Shown one piece after another: positions 1 through 7,533 of a DNA stretch of 51,897 nucleotides. The notes under the pieces were generated by a model. The model worked only from the letters and a program-made list of their open reading frames with translations. It did not search any database and was not told the origin of the DNA. Within the stretch, counting starts at the first letter, position 1, and every line of letters begins with the position of its first letter. The position numbers were made by a program, and so were the translations under genes. Origin of the DNA: a virus. The stretch is taken from IMG/VR virus record IMGVR_UViG_3300020156_000459, positions 1 to 51,897 of that record. One strand, 5' to 3'.

Positions 1-564
1 TCACCCCTCGCCCACATGCCGGCGCAGGGCGGCGCGGGCGTGGCTGTCGAGGATCGGCAGACCGGCGCGGGCCTCCAGGATGAAGGCGCCGGGATCGGCC
101 AGCGTGCGCAGCGCGTAGCCGATCACCTGGGGCGGGGCCGAGTCGCGCCAGGGCGCCGGGGTGTCCTCGTAGATCGGCGAGAAGGTGCAGCCCAGGAGGG
201 AGGCGCGCAGCATCAGCGCGTTGTCGGCCACCGAGGAACCGGCGGCGCCGGGCGAGGAGAAGGCCATGGTCTCCGCCTCCTCCTCGCTGACGAGGCCGCG
301 GTCGACCAGCACCTCCACCATGGCCGAGGACACCAGAACCGGCGACGCCCGGCCGCGCCAGTAGAAGCGCCCGTCGTCCCAGCCGACGTCCAGGCAGCGG
401 AACACCATGTGCGGCTCCGCCCCACCGACGTTGGCGGCGACCAGATAATTCACCCGCAGCATCCCGTTCCACGAATCGGTCGGCGCCAGGATGCAACTGA
501 CGCCGTTGCGCGTCAGGCGGATGTAAGTGTCGTTGACGCCCGAGGGCTCGAATTCGAACAGCAT
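1..564 (-). CDS. Hypothetical host protein, 187 aa
   Basis: The reading frame runs from an ATG at 564 to a TGA at 1-3. A purine-rich stretch (AGGCGAGG) about nine bases upstream can serve as ribosome binding site. The product begins MLFEFEPSG, is acidic and soluble, and shows no signal peptide or membrane segment. I do not recognise a family. A WDDGRFYWRGR stretch and an acidic SEEEAETM stretch are the only notable local features. It lies downstream of the cysteine-cluster gene with a 158-bp gap holding a short tandem repeat, so it is probably a separate transcription unit. It belongs to host DNA outside the prophage. The coding assignment is supported by the open frame and the codon pattern; function is unknown. 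Confidence 0.6.
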   Translation of the reverse strand: MLFEFEPSGVNDTYIRLTRNGVSCILAPTDSWNGMLRVNYLVAANVGGAEPHMVFRCLDVGWDDGRFYWRGRASPVLVSSAMVEVLVDRGLVSEEEAETMAFSSPGAAGSSVADNALMLRASLLGCTFSPIYEDTPAPWRDSAPPQVIGYALRTLADPGAFILEARAGLPILDSHARAALRRHVGEG

Positions 565-594
565 CGTGCGGACCTCGCCTGACGGATTCCTGCG

Positions 595-638
595 CCCCGA
601 TCGCCCCTGCCCCCCGATCGCCCCGATCGCCCCGATAG
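595..638. repeat. Short tandem repeat, unit CCCCGATCG
   Basis: Copies of CCCCGATCG lie at 595-603, 612-620 and 621-629, and a variant CCCCGATAG at 630-638. They sit in the intergenic gap between two host genes. Each unit contains the palindrome CGATCG, so the array could fold or bind a protein, but nothing else supports a function. It may be simple slippage in GC-rich DNA. Confidence 0.6.
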
Positions 639-722
639 ATGGACTCAGGTTGAGGTCCGGATCCACGAGCGCAACACCCCCTCGCGTATAGGGCAGCACG
701 CCCGTCCGGATACGCCCGAAGG

Positions 723-1139
723 TCAGTCCGTGGTCTCCATCAGCACCGTCGAGTCGCCGCACAGCCGGTAAACCCGCCGCCCGCTGGCGCACAGCGCGGC
801 GACCAGCGACCGCACCGCCGGGGCGTCCGCCGCCTCCGGATGCGCGGGGTCGACGTGCACGACGAAGTCGTCGGCGGCACCGTTGGTGGCGACCAGCGCG
901 TGGCAGCGGTCGGGCCTCAGCGCGTCGGGGAAACGCCGGTCCATCAGCCACAGGCAGCGGAAGCCGCGGCAGGACTCCGGCCGCCCGGCGTAGACGCGGC
1001 ACCCCGCGTCCGGCGCGCAGTGATCGCACCAGCGGGCCGCCGGCTTGTCCAGTTCGGGAACGCGCATCAGCTTGCAGCACAGGGTGCAGGTGCCGCAGGC
1101 GTGTTCCGTCGGTTCATCCGTGTTCGCGTGCGCCGTCAA
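723..1139 (-). CDS. YkgJ-type cysteine-cluster protein, 138 aa
   Basis: The protein has eight or nine conserved-looking cysteines in its first 80 residues: C15, C18, C21, C22, C38 and C41 (WCDHC), C47, C57, C62 and C79. This pattern is typical of the YkgJ/UPF0153 family, thought to bind zinc or an Fe-S cluster; the biochemical role is unknown. The context HACGTCTLCC near the N-terminus is the family hallmark. A TTG start at 1137-1139 is chosen because it overlaps the TGA of the upstream membrane protein gene, implying translational coupling; extending further upstream would run through that gene in another frame. The C-terminal half has no recognised motif. Family call is fairly firm, function unknown. 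Confidence 0.8.
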   Translation of the reverse strand: MTAHANTDEPTEHACGTCTLCCKLMRVPELDKPAARWCDHCAPDAGCRVYAGRPESCRGFRCLWLMDRRFPDALRPDRCHALVATNGAADDFVVHVDPAHPEAADAPAVRSLVAALCASGRRVYRLCGDSTVLMETTD

Positions 1140-1375
1140 TCGTCGTTCTCGTCGAAGACGCCGACCTCGTCGTCGTGGCCGCTGCGGCTGGAGTGGAACA
1201 GCAGCGCCATCAGCCCGATGCCGACCGCGCTGGTCAGCACGATGGCCAGAACCAGCGCGATGATCCCATGCAGGCTGAGGCCGAACCCGTCCTCGCCCTC
1301 GAACACCCACAGGGCACCGAAGGCGACGCCGACCAGCAGCGTGCAGGTGCCAGCATAGACGAGGAGCCAGTGCAC
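1136..1375 (-). CDS. Small two-helix membrane protein, 79 aa
   Basis: The GTG start at 1375 is preceded by a GGAGG ribosome binding site (complement of 1381-1385), which decides the start. Two hydrophobic stretches, about residues 3-24 and 34-61, are separated by a short acidic loop (EGEDG), and the C-terminus is an acidic tail (DDEVGVFDENDD), so both ends are probably cytoplasmic. No enzymatic motif is visible. Its stop overlaps the start of the cysteine-cluster gene, so the two probably form an operon. It lies 58 bp downstream of the 3' end of the disrupted MBL hydrolase gene and may have been co-transcribed with it before the phage inserted. Confidence 0.7.
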   Translation of the reverse strand: MHWLLVYAGTCTLLVGVAFGALWVFEGEDGFGLSLHGIIALVLAIVLTSAVGIGLMALLFHSSRSGHDDEVGVFDENDD

Positions 1376-1433
1376 GGCGCCCTCCGTTTTCCCCCAAAGG
1401 CGAGAATGTAGGGCGCTTGGCGTCGCCGGGCAG

Positions 1434-1539
1434 TCAGGCCGCTGTGGCAAACATGCGTGTCTCGCCGAACGCCGGCACGACGAAGCGCTCCGGCGCGATC
1501 CCCCGCCGGCCGAGCGCGTCGGCCAGTGCCCGCACCGGT
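1434..1539 (-). pseudogene. 3' fragment of the disrupted MBL-fold hydrolase gene
   Basis: Joining 43555-44292 to this segment, and removing element 1 plus one copy of the 5-bp duplication, restores one open frame: IDAPVRALADALG, then GIAPERFVVPAFGETR, then the stop at 1434-1436. The RALADALGRRGIAPERF...GETR ending is typical of the UlaG/NAPE-PLD-like branch of metallo-beta-lactamase-fold hydrolases. The fragment now lies 42 kb away from the rest of its gene and has no start of its own. This is read directly from the sequence; the family assignment rests on the motif pattern. Confidence 0.85.
1535..1539. repeat. Target-site duplication CCGGT, low-coordinate copy of element 1
   Basis: CCGGT directly precedes the terminal TG of element 1 and matches CCGGT at 43555-43559 directly after the terminal CA. 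Mu transposition makes 5-bp duplications, and CCGGT fits the degenerate N-Y-S-R-N preference of Mu. Confidence 0.9.
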
Positions 1540-1586
1540 TGTAGCGCGCCGAATGGTTTGACGGGCTGCGCCGGATGGTTTGACGG
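1540..1586 (+). other. Right end of element 1 with two transposase-binding-type sites (R1, R2)
   Basis: ATGGTTTGACGG occurs at 1553-1564 and again at 1575-1586, same orientation, starts 22 bp apart, beginning 14 and 36 bases from the terminal TG. In phage Mu the R1 and R2 sites for MuA are also adjacent 22-bp sites. No clear third copy was seen just inside. The element 2 end has the same two-site arrangement. Confidence 0.8.
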
Positions 1587-1591
1587 AACAA

Positions 1592-2173
1592 TCACGTCTC
1601 ACCGGCCCCCAGCGCCCGCCATGGCGCATCCGGCCGGTATCGCGCCTTGATGGCCGCGATGGTCTCGTCCTGCTCGGCAAGCTGGGCGCCGCTCCCCTGC
1701 CTGTCATGGAACAGGGCGTCGAACTGGTTGCCGGCCGCGTCCTTTAAGCTCAGCGACCCGCCGATCTGCGTCAGGTAGGCGATGGCGCGCAGGGTCCGAT
1801 AGCTGGCCGGCGGGACCGGGGGCGCCGGGGCCGGCGCCTCGGGCACCACCATCTCCGTGCCGATCTGGTTGCCCTCGGCGTCGTAGACGGGCACCGCAAC
1901 CGGTTCCGGCACCGGCTCGTCGGCCGCCACCAGCGCCCGCACCTCCGCGTTGGCCTGGATCTGCGCGGCGATTTCCTCGTCGCTCGCCTCCAAGAGCGAC
2001 AACGGCGCCTGGATGCACCTCGGACCGAACACGGCGGGGGTGATGACCTCCTCCGTCTCCGCGTCCACCTCGGCCGGGACGATCTCCACCCACTCCCAGC
2101 GGCGGAGCAGCACCCCACCATCGCCGCCGGGCGGGACCCGGTAGAAGTCGTCGATCTCGTGCTTACGCAGCAT
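1592..2173 (-). CDS. Tail-fibre-associated protein, 193 aa (last late gene)
   Basis: This is the last gene before the right end. It starts at the ATG at 2173, overlapping the end of the tail fibre gene by 11 bp, and stops six bases after the inner end site. The middle (residues about 85-125) is rich in Pro, Ala, Glu and Val (VVPEAPAPAPPVPPAS) and looks like a flexible linker. The C-terminal third (AYLTQIGGSLSLKDAAG to AIKARYRPDAP) is the best candidate for a folded domain. Genes in this position commonly encode fibre chaperones or small tail-tip proteins, but I cannot assign a family. Position and translational coupling make a fibre-related role the best guess. Confidence 0.65.
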   Translation of the reverse strand: MLRKHEIDDFYRVPPGGDGGVLLRRWEWVEIVPAEVDAETEEVITPAVFGPRCIQAPLSLLEASDEEIAAQIQANAEVRALVAADEPVPEPVAVPVYDAEGNQIGTEMVVPEAPAPAPPVPPASYRTLRAIAYLTQIGGSLSLKDAAGNQFDALFHDRQGSGAQLAEQDETIAAIKARYRPDAPWRALGAGET

Positions 2174-5150
2174 AGCGGGCCTCCTCGGAGATGCGCGTGA
2201 CGATGAACTCGACGGCCCAGACGATGCGGGTTGCGGCGACGCCGGTAGGGCGCGCGAACACGGCGTTGTTGGTGGTGTCGAGGTAGAGCGTGGCGTCGGC
2301 GGTGGACGTGACCTCGGTGTCGGTGCCGATGGTCTGTACCGACCCTTGGAGCGTAACCACGCCTCCCGCGTCCCGGTAGACTGTGGCGCGACGGACGTAG
2401 CTGATCCTCTGTCCGTCCGTTGCGCCGTAGACGCGGCCGACGAAGCGCGCCTCAATCATCAGTTCTTCCCGCTCGCCCACCCACACCGGGAGCGGAAGGT
2501 TGATGGGTGTCTGGTCCGGGGTGACGCCGCCGGTCATCCATCGGTTGCCCAGGTCGTTGGCCCGGCGGTGGTGATCGAGGACGGCCTCCTTGCCAGCGAC
2601 GTTCTCCATGAGGAACGCCGCCTCGGCGGTGCTGGCGAGCAGCGTCATGCCGTTGCGCATGGCCCCGGCCCGGACCGTGCCGGCCGTCCAGCCGGCCGCC
2701 GCCGCGTTGTCGTAGAAGGCGGTCACCAGAAGGCCGGCGAAGACGGTGAGCCCCTGGTCCGTCCAGGCGCCCATCAGGCCCCGGCTCTCGTCTCCGCACA
2801 CGTCGATGACGTTGTTGCTGGTGCCGCCCAGGAACGCCTTGGCGGCCGGCCGGAACAGCGGGGCCTCGGCCGCATACATCCGCCTGATCTGCGCCGGGGT
2901 GGGGGCGTAGCCTGCGATCCGCAGCATGGCGACCGAAAGCCCCGTCGCCGCGCCGCTGCTGGACACCCTCCCGCCGATCCGCAGTTTTGCGGCGGTGTTG
3001 TTCAAGCTTCCAACCGCCGCCGCGGACGCCGTCGCGTCGAGGTTGCCGTCGCACCAGAGTTCGAGCGTGGATCCACGTTTGACGAGGGTCCAGGCGCGCC
3101 GCCCGACGTTCACGAAGTCACTTGCAGAGACAAGAATGACGGAATTCGTCCCGTCGCTGATACGCGCCGCGAGTTTCGTTCCATTCGCCAGCAGGCTAAA
3201 GCTTGGTCCCGTGGGCGCGCTGTCGCGGTCCAGGTGGTAACCACCGCCAAAATTGCACGATCCCCACAGCGTGACGAAGAAATCACCGGTCCCGAAATCA
3301 TAGTCAGCGCTGTACGGCTGCTCCAGGTGGTTGCCGTCGCTGAAGCCTGACCACGCCGCCAGATCCGCCCCCGTGGCAACGGCGGTACGGGTCAGCGTTC
3401 CAGCGACATGCAGCCCCTTGCCCTTGCAGCTTCTGTCGGCCGCCCCGAGCTTCACGGAAACGCTGTCGAAATCCACGCTGTCGGCGGCAGTGGCGCCGAC
3501 TTGAAGTATAATGGTGGTCTGGCTGGAACTGGCGGTGAACTGAGCCAGATGCCCGGTAACGCTGGATGTGACGTATCCGCTGCTGTAGAGCCCGGTTCCG
3601 CCTGTTCCAGGCCCATTGACGATGACCAGCGCCCACGGTGCGGTGCCGTTCTTGGCGGCATCGACGGTCACCACGTAGCTCTGCCCCGCGACGGTCGCTA
3701 TGGTCTGGTAAGCCTGGGGCGTGGCGGCGCCGTTGTAAGCCACCCGCAGCTTCCCCGATACCGAGGACAGGCTCGCGGAATTGCCGGCGCTCCAGCCCGT
3801 CGTTGAGGAGCCATCACCACTCGTCACCAGCTCGCCCGAGCCGGTGATAGCGCCGGTCGTCCCGTCGCAGAGGTAGGCGCCGACCACGGAGCCGGGCAGC
3901 CAGCCCGTTGAGTAGTCCTTGGTGATAAAGGCCGTCATGCCGGCGGCGGGGTTGCCGAGGTCTTCGGCGACCAGCGACAGGCCGAAGGACGATGCCGCCG
4001 CTCGTCCTGGAACGAGTCTCTGCGCCGTGCCTCCGAGGATGCGCAAGGACGCTGAGCCTGCCGTCAAATCATAGATCACCGAACGCCAGGACGTATTGGC
4101 GACAGAAGCATACGGCAGCGGTCCAACATCCACGAAGGTGCCCGCCGCGCTGGCCGCCCAGAGACGACCATCAGTCGCAAAGCCAACCTGTGCGTACCCA
4201 GACGCCAGGGAAATATTGACGACTTGTCCGGATGCGTGGATCACCGACACGCCGCCGGCCGAAGCCACCGCCACCGTGGGCACCGGCAGATCGGCCGCAT
4301 CGAGCAGCGCCGCCGGCAGGACACGCGCCGCGACGTGCTTGCAGTCGGCCGCGACGATGGCGCCGGCCGCGCTGACCAGCCCCCACCCCCGCCCCGCGTT
4401 GCGGTCGGCCAGCGTGCCTTTGTAGCGATGCAAGCCGGCGGCGTCGCGCCGCCACGCCTCGTCGGTGGCGAGGTTCAGCGTGTACAGCCCCGTCGAGGTG
4501 CTGACGAAGATCCGGCCCTGCCGGTAGGCGACACTGGTCGGCGTGCCCTCGATGGCGTTCCCGGTCGCCACCGTGAAAACCGCCCACAGGCGCGGCACGG
4601 CGGGTGTCACCGACACGTCCAGGTCCAGCCCGTCGAGGATCACCAGCGAGCCGGAGCGCAGCAGGATCTGGCCAGCGAGCGGCACGTCCTTGCGCCAGCC
4701 GCGCGTGGCGCTGGCGGCCTCGTGGTAGAGCGAGCCGGCGCGGGCCTTGCGCGTCCAGTCACCGAAATCGGTGTCGTGCGTCGCGTCCAGGAAGTCCACG
4801 TCCACGTAGTCGGCCGCCCCGTAAGCCGTGGGCTGGGCGGTGGTGGCGCCCGAGCCGGACCATGCCGAGGGGAGGCGCACGTCAATGGACGGGAAGCTCA
4901 GCGCCGTCGTGCTGCCGGTCGTCACCTGACCGACCAGGGCCTCCACCGCCGCCTTGATGGTCGCGGCGGCGTCGCGGGCGGCGATGGCCGCGTCGCGGGC
5001 GCCCTGGGCGTCGCCGCTCGTCAAATGTCGGAATGCCGCCGCTTGGCAGGCTGCGTATCCCTTGATGGGATCGGCGTAGCCCTGGCCGGCCCAATCGCTG
5101 GCCTTGAAGTGCTGGCCGTCCCAGATCCATTCATCAACGCCGAGGGTCAT
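2163..5150 (-). CDS. Tail fibre/tip protein with LamG-like domain, 995 aa
   Basis: The ATG at 5150 overlaps the stop of the preceding tip gene (ATGA). The N-terminal part (MTLGVDEWIWDGQHFK) is followed by an alanine-rich, partly helical stretch (residues about 45-75), then a long beta-rich region. Residues about 600-760 look like a concanavalin/LamG carbohydrate-binding domain: DFFVTLWGS strand, then SFSLLANGTKLAARISDG, then TLELWCDGNLD, ending APTPAQIRRMYAAEAP. The last about 200 residues form another beta-rich part with an EFIVTRISEEARYAA end. The natural reading is the receptor-binding fibre at the tip of the non-contractile tail. The sugar or surface target cannot be told from sequence. 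Fibres evolve fast, and its place at the end of the late operon fits. Confidence 0.8.
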   Translation of the reverse strand: MTLGVDEWIWDGQHFKASDWAGQGYADPIKGYAACQAAAFRHLTSGDAQGARDAAIAARDAAATIKAAVEALVGQVTTGSTTALSFPSIDVRLPSAWSGSGATTAQPTAYGAADYVDVDFLDATHDTDFGDWTRKARAGSLYHEAASATRGWRKDVPLAGQILLRSGSLVILDGLDLDVSVTPAVPRLWAVFTVATGNAIEGTPTSVAYRQGRIFVSTSTGLYTLNLATDEAWRRDAAGLHRYKGTLADRNAGRGWGLVSAAGAIVAADCKHVAARVLPAALLDAADLPVPTVAVASAGGVSVIHASGQVVNISLASGYAQVGFATDGRLWAASAAGTFVDVGPLPYASVANTSWRSVIYDLTAGSASLRILGGTAQRLVPGRAAASSFGLSLVAEDLGNPAAGMTAFITKDYSTGWLPGSVVGAYLCDGTTGAITGSGELVTSGDGSSTTGWSAGNSASLSSVSGKLRVAYNGAATPQAYQTIATVAGQSYVVTVDAAKNGTAPWALVIVNGPGTGGTGLYSSGYVTSSVTGHLAQFTASSSQTTIILQVGATAADSVDFDSVSVKLGAADRSCKGKGLHVAGTLTRTAVATGADLAAWSGFSDGNHLEQPYSADYDFGTGDFFVTLWGSCNFGGGYHLDRDSAPTGPSFSLLANGTKLAARISDGTNSVILVSASDFVNVGRRAWTLVKRGSTLELWCDGNLDATASAAAVGSLNNTAAKLRIGGRVSSSGAATGLSVAMLRIAGYAPTPAQIRRMYAAEAPLFRPAAKAFLGGTSNNVIDVCGDESRGLMGAWTDQGLTVFAGLLVTAFYDNAAAAGWTAGTVRAGAMRNGMTLLASTAEAAFLMENVAGKEAVLDHHRRANDLGNRWMTGGVTPDQTPINLPLPVWVGEREELMIEARFVGRVYGATDGQRISYVRRATVYRDAGGVVTLQGSVQTIGTDTEVTSTADATLYLDTTNNAVFARPTGVAATRIVWAVEFIVTRISEEARYAA

Positions 5151-6010
5151 GCGGGGAACTCCAGAACCTTGAACGACTTCGCGCGCAGGCCGAAGGCGGC
5201 GCCGGCGCGGATGGGGGTGGTGTCGTCGAGCTGACCGTAGACGGTCAGGTCGTGCCGGTGCTCGGTATCCAGCGGGTCGATGCAGACGAAGACGCCGGCA
5301 AGCTTGTCCGAGCGCTGGTCCATGCGGAGGAAGAGCCCGGATGCCTCGGACTGCGAGAGGTCGGCGAACGTCACGTCCATCTCGCGCCACTGAAGGCCGG
5401 GCACGACGCGCCGCACGCCGATGGTGTTGCGCGACGCCGTGGCGCCCGATGCCCAGCGGAGGCTCCAGTCGTCGGTGATGCCCCACTCCGACTGGATGCC
5501 GGGCCCGACGATCAGGCGGGACAGGTCCATGCCGGGGGATCCGGCGGGCAGGAACCACTCGACGTCGACGCCCCACGCCAGCCGGGCCGGGCGGGGGAAG
5601 ACGAAGGCCGGCCAGCCCAGCGCCGGCAGATCCTCGTCGGCCGGGAAGCCGCCCCAGGTGAACAGGCCCTCCGGCAGGACGCCGAAGGGTTCGGTGGCAT
5701 ACCAGACGGGCTCCTCGATGACGAAGCCGCCGGAGAAGGACGAGCTGTCATGCAGCGTGATCCGCCAGGACGAGCCGCGCGGCGCCGTGTGCCCCAGCGC
5801 CACGACGAGGCCGACGAGGCGCGGCGCCGCGAAGGCCAGCCGCCGCTTGGTCGAAGCGTACAAGCCGTCGACCGAGCGGGCCCGCCACCGCATGTCGTCG
5901 GACTGCGCGGCCTCCCAGGGCAGCGATGGCATCCAGCTTCCCAGCGTGGCCGTGGCGGTGTCCGCCCAATTCTGCCAGTTCACGAGGCACGTGCGGCTGT
6001 TGTCGGTCAT
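5147..6010 (-). CDS. Tail tip protein, 287 aa
   Basis: Start ATG at 6010 overlaps the stop of the upstream hub gene, and its own stop overlaps the fibre gene start, so three tip genes are tightly coupled. The protein is rich in Trp and Pro (WQNWADTATA, SLPWEAAQSDDMRWRARS), contains many short beta-type segments and has no membrane segment. I recognise no named family. The location between a hub-like protein and the fibre is where siphophages of the B3/GTA type encode baseplate or tip components. A structural role at the distal tail is inferred from order and coupling only. Confidence 0.65.
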   Translation of the reverse strand: MTDNSRTCLVNWQNWADTATATLGSWMPSLPWEAAQSDDMRWRARSVDGLYASTKRRLAFAAPRLVGLVVALGHTAPRGSSWRITLHDSSSFSGGFVIEEPVWYATEPFGVLPEGLFTWGGFPADEDLPALGWPAFVFPRPARLAWGVDVEWFLPAGSPGMDLSRLIVGPGIQSEWGITDDWSLRWASGATASRNTIGVRRVVPGLQWREMDVTFADLSQSEASGLFLRMDQRSDKLAGVFVCIDPLDTEHRHDLTVYGQLDDTTPIRAGAAFGLRAKSFKVLEFPA

Positions 6011-7530
6011 GGCTGCGGTCCCACCAGCGTCATGCGCATCGGCCCTTTGCGCGACCGGCGCGTCTCGATCACCACCCCCGACCAGCCGCCGTCCAGCAGG
6101 TACTCCGGCCACGCGATCCGCACCGTCTTGCCCAGCCGCACGCCGTCGACCGGCCGGGGGAGGTCGACGTCGAAGCCGGCCATGGCGATGCCGAACAGGG
6201 CTCCGTAGCGGTCGGCCAGCGCCTGGGCGGCCGTCACGCCGTCGAGCGGTGCGTCCAGGTTCTCCTCGGTGGCCAGCAGGTCGACGGGCGACGGGTCGGT
6301 CCAGGCCACGGTGAGCGTGCGGGCGAGGAGGCGGTCCCGGTCGGCCGCGGGCATGGTCGGCACCAAGTCGCCCTCCGAATAGGCCGCTGCCAGCGGCGCA
6401 TAGCCGATGGTCTGCTTCTTGATCCGCTGGGCCACCTTGCGCGGAGTCACGCCGTCGATCTCGCGGGCGTCGAGGGTGATGTCCGCCGCGGCGGGGAGGT
6501 CGAAGCGGCCCACGTCGAGCAGACCATCCTCGTCGGTGTTCCACCAGATCAGGTCGCTGGCGGCCAGTTCGTCGATCGCCTGCTGGATGGTGAGGTCGCG
6601 GTCGCCGTCGAAGTACCAGGACAGCGTGGCGGTGGAGGCGGTGCCGATCGCTGTCCAGGAGGCGGGGCGGAGCGGCAGCGTCGGCGCCATCAGGCCCAGG
6701 ATGTATTCGGCGAGTTGGCCGAAGGTCTGGAGCCAGACGCCGCCCACCTTCGCACCGCGGCCGGTGACCCTCGGCTCGCCCTGGGGCGTGGCGCGCAGCC
6801 GGAACAGGCCCAGCGCGTTGCAGGTGGTGTAGTCGACCGGGGTGCCGCCGGGCCCGGCGGTGGACAGGTCGGCCGCCGCCAGCGCGGCGTAATCCGCATA
6901 GTCCGGTCCGACCACGTCGAGGGGGTCGCCCTTGTCGCGGATCAGCTCCACACCGTCGACCCCGCCCGCGTGCCACTGGTAGATGTTCTTGACGCCGTCC
7001 AGCAGACGGGCCTTGCCCTCGCGCACCCGACCGCCGGCGAAGGGCCGCTTTTTTTCCTTCAGCGACGCTGGGCCGCCAATGCCCCCGGTGCCGTCGTAGG
7101 CGCCCGGCGAGAACTTCCCCTCCACCAGCGCCTGGAGGTCGCGGAGGTCGATGGTGCCGCCGGTGCGGGTGGGGGTGAACGCCGCAGCTTGGCCCTTGAA
7201 GAAGCGAACCGCATCGGCGAAGGCGCCGCCGCTGGGCAGGTCCAGCAACTCGATCGACCGGCCGCCCCAGACGAAGCGAGCCCAAGGCGCCAGCGCGCCC
7301 TTGTCGGCGCCCAGCACAACCTGCCCGTAATTGGTGCGGCTGTATCCACCGACGCGGGTGCCGGACCACAACGACCGCGTGACCGTGGGCGCGGCGTCAA
7401 TGCGGCGGACGAAGTAGGTGTTGGCCAGCATGTCGACTCGCCCGGTCGTAAAGCCGGTGTCGCTGGAGTAGAGGCGCGTCGTGGCGCCGGTCGCGGGATC
7501 GTACGGGTCGGCGATCATGAGGATGGCCAT
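6007..7530 (-). CDS. Tail hub/tip protein, 507 aa
   Basis: The first ATG (7530) lies one codon after the tape measure stop (7534-7536), so translation is coupled. The product is soluble and mostly beta-rich, with a helical segment DLTIQQAIDELAASDLIWWN near residue 310 and a conserved-looking C-terminal segment LGKTVRIAWPEYLLDGGWSG. Gene order tape measure, this gene, tip protein, fibre matches the tail-tip modules of siphophages and gene transfer agents, where the gene after the tape measure builds the distal tail or hub. No catalytic motif was recognised. The hub role is inferred from position. Confidence 0.6.
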   Translation of the reverse strand: MAILMIADPYDPATGATTRLYSSDTGFTTGRVDMLANTYFVRRIDAAPTVTRSLWSGTRVGGYSRTNYGQVVLGADKGALAPWARFVWGGRSIELLDLPSGGAFADAVRFFKGQAAAFTPTRTGGTIDLRDLQALVEGKFSPGAYDGTGGIGGPASLKEKKRPFAGGRVREGKARLLDGVKNIYQWHAGGVDGVELIRDKGDPLDVVGPDYADYAALAAADLSTAGPGGTPVDYTTCNALGLFRLRATPQGEPRVTGRGAKVGGVWLQTFGQLAEYILGLMAPTLPLRPASWTAIGTASTATLSWYFDGDRDLTIQQAIDELAASDLIWWNTDEDGLLDVGRFDLPAAADITLDAREIDGVTPRKVAQRIKKQTIGYAPLAAAYSEGDLVPTMPAADRDRLLARTLTVAWTDPSPVDLLATEENLDAPLDGVTAAQALADRYGALFGIAMAGFDVDLPRPVDGVRLGKTVRIAWPEYLLDGGWSGVVIETRRSRKGPMRMTLVGPQP

Positions 7531-7533
7531 GGC

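Noticed and set aside
1136-1591. A 151-codon frame spanning the element 1 right end
   Set aside because: It joins phage end, MBL remnant (out of frame) and the small membrane protein; the real gene starts at the GTG at 1375 with its own GGAGG site.
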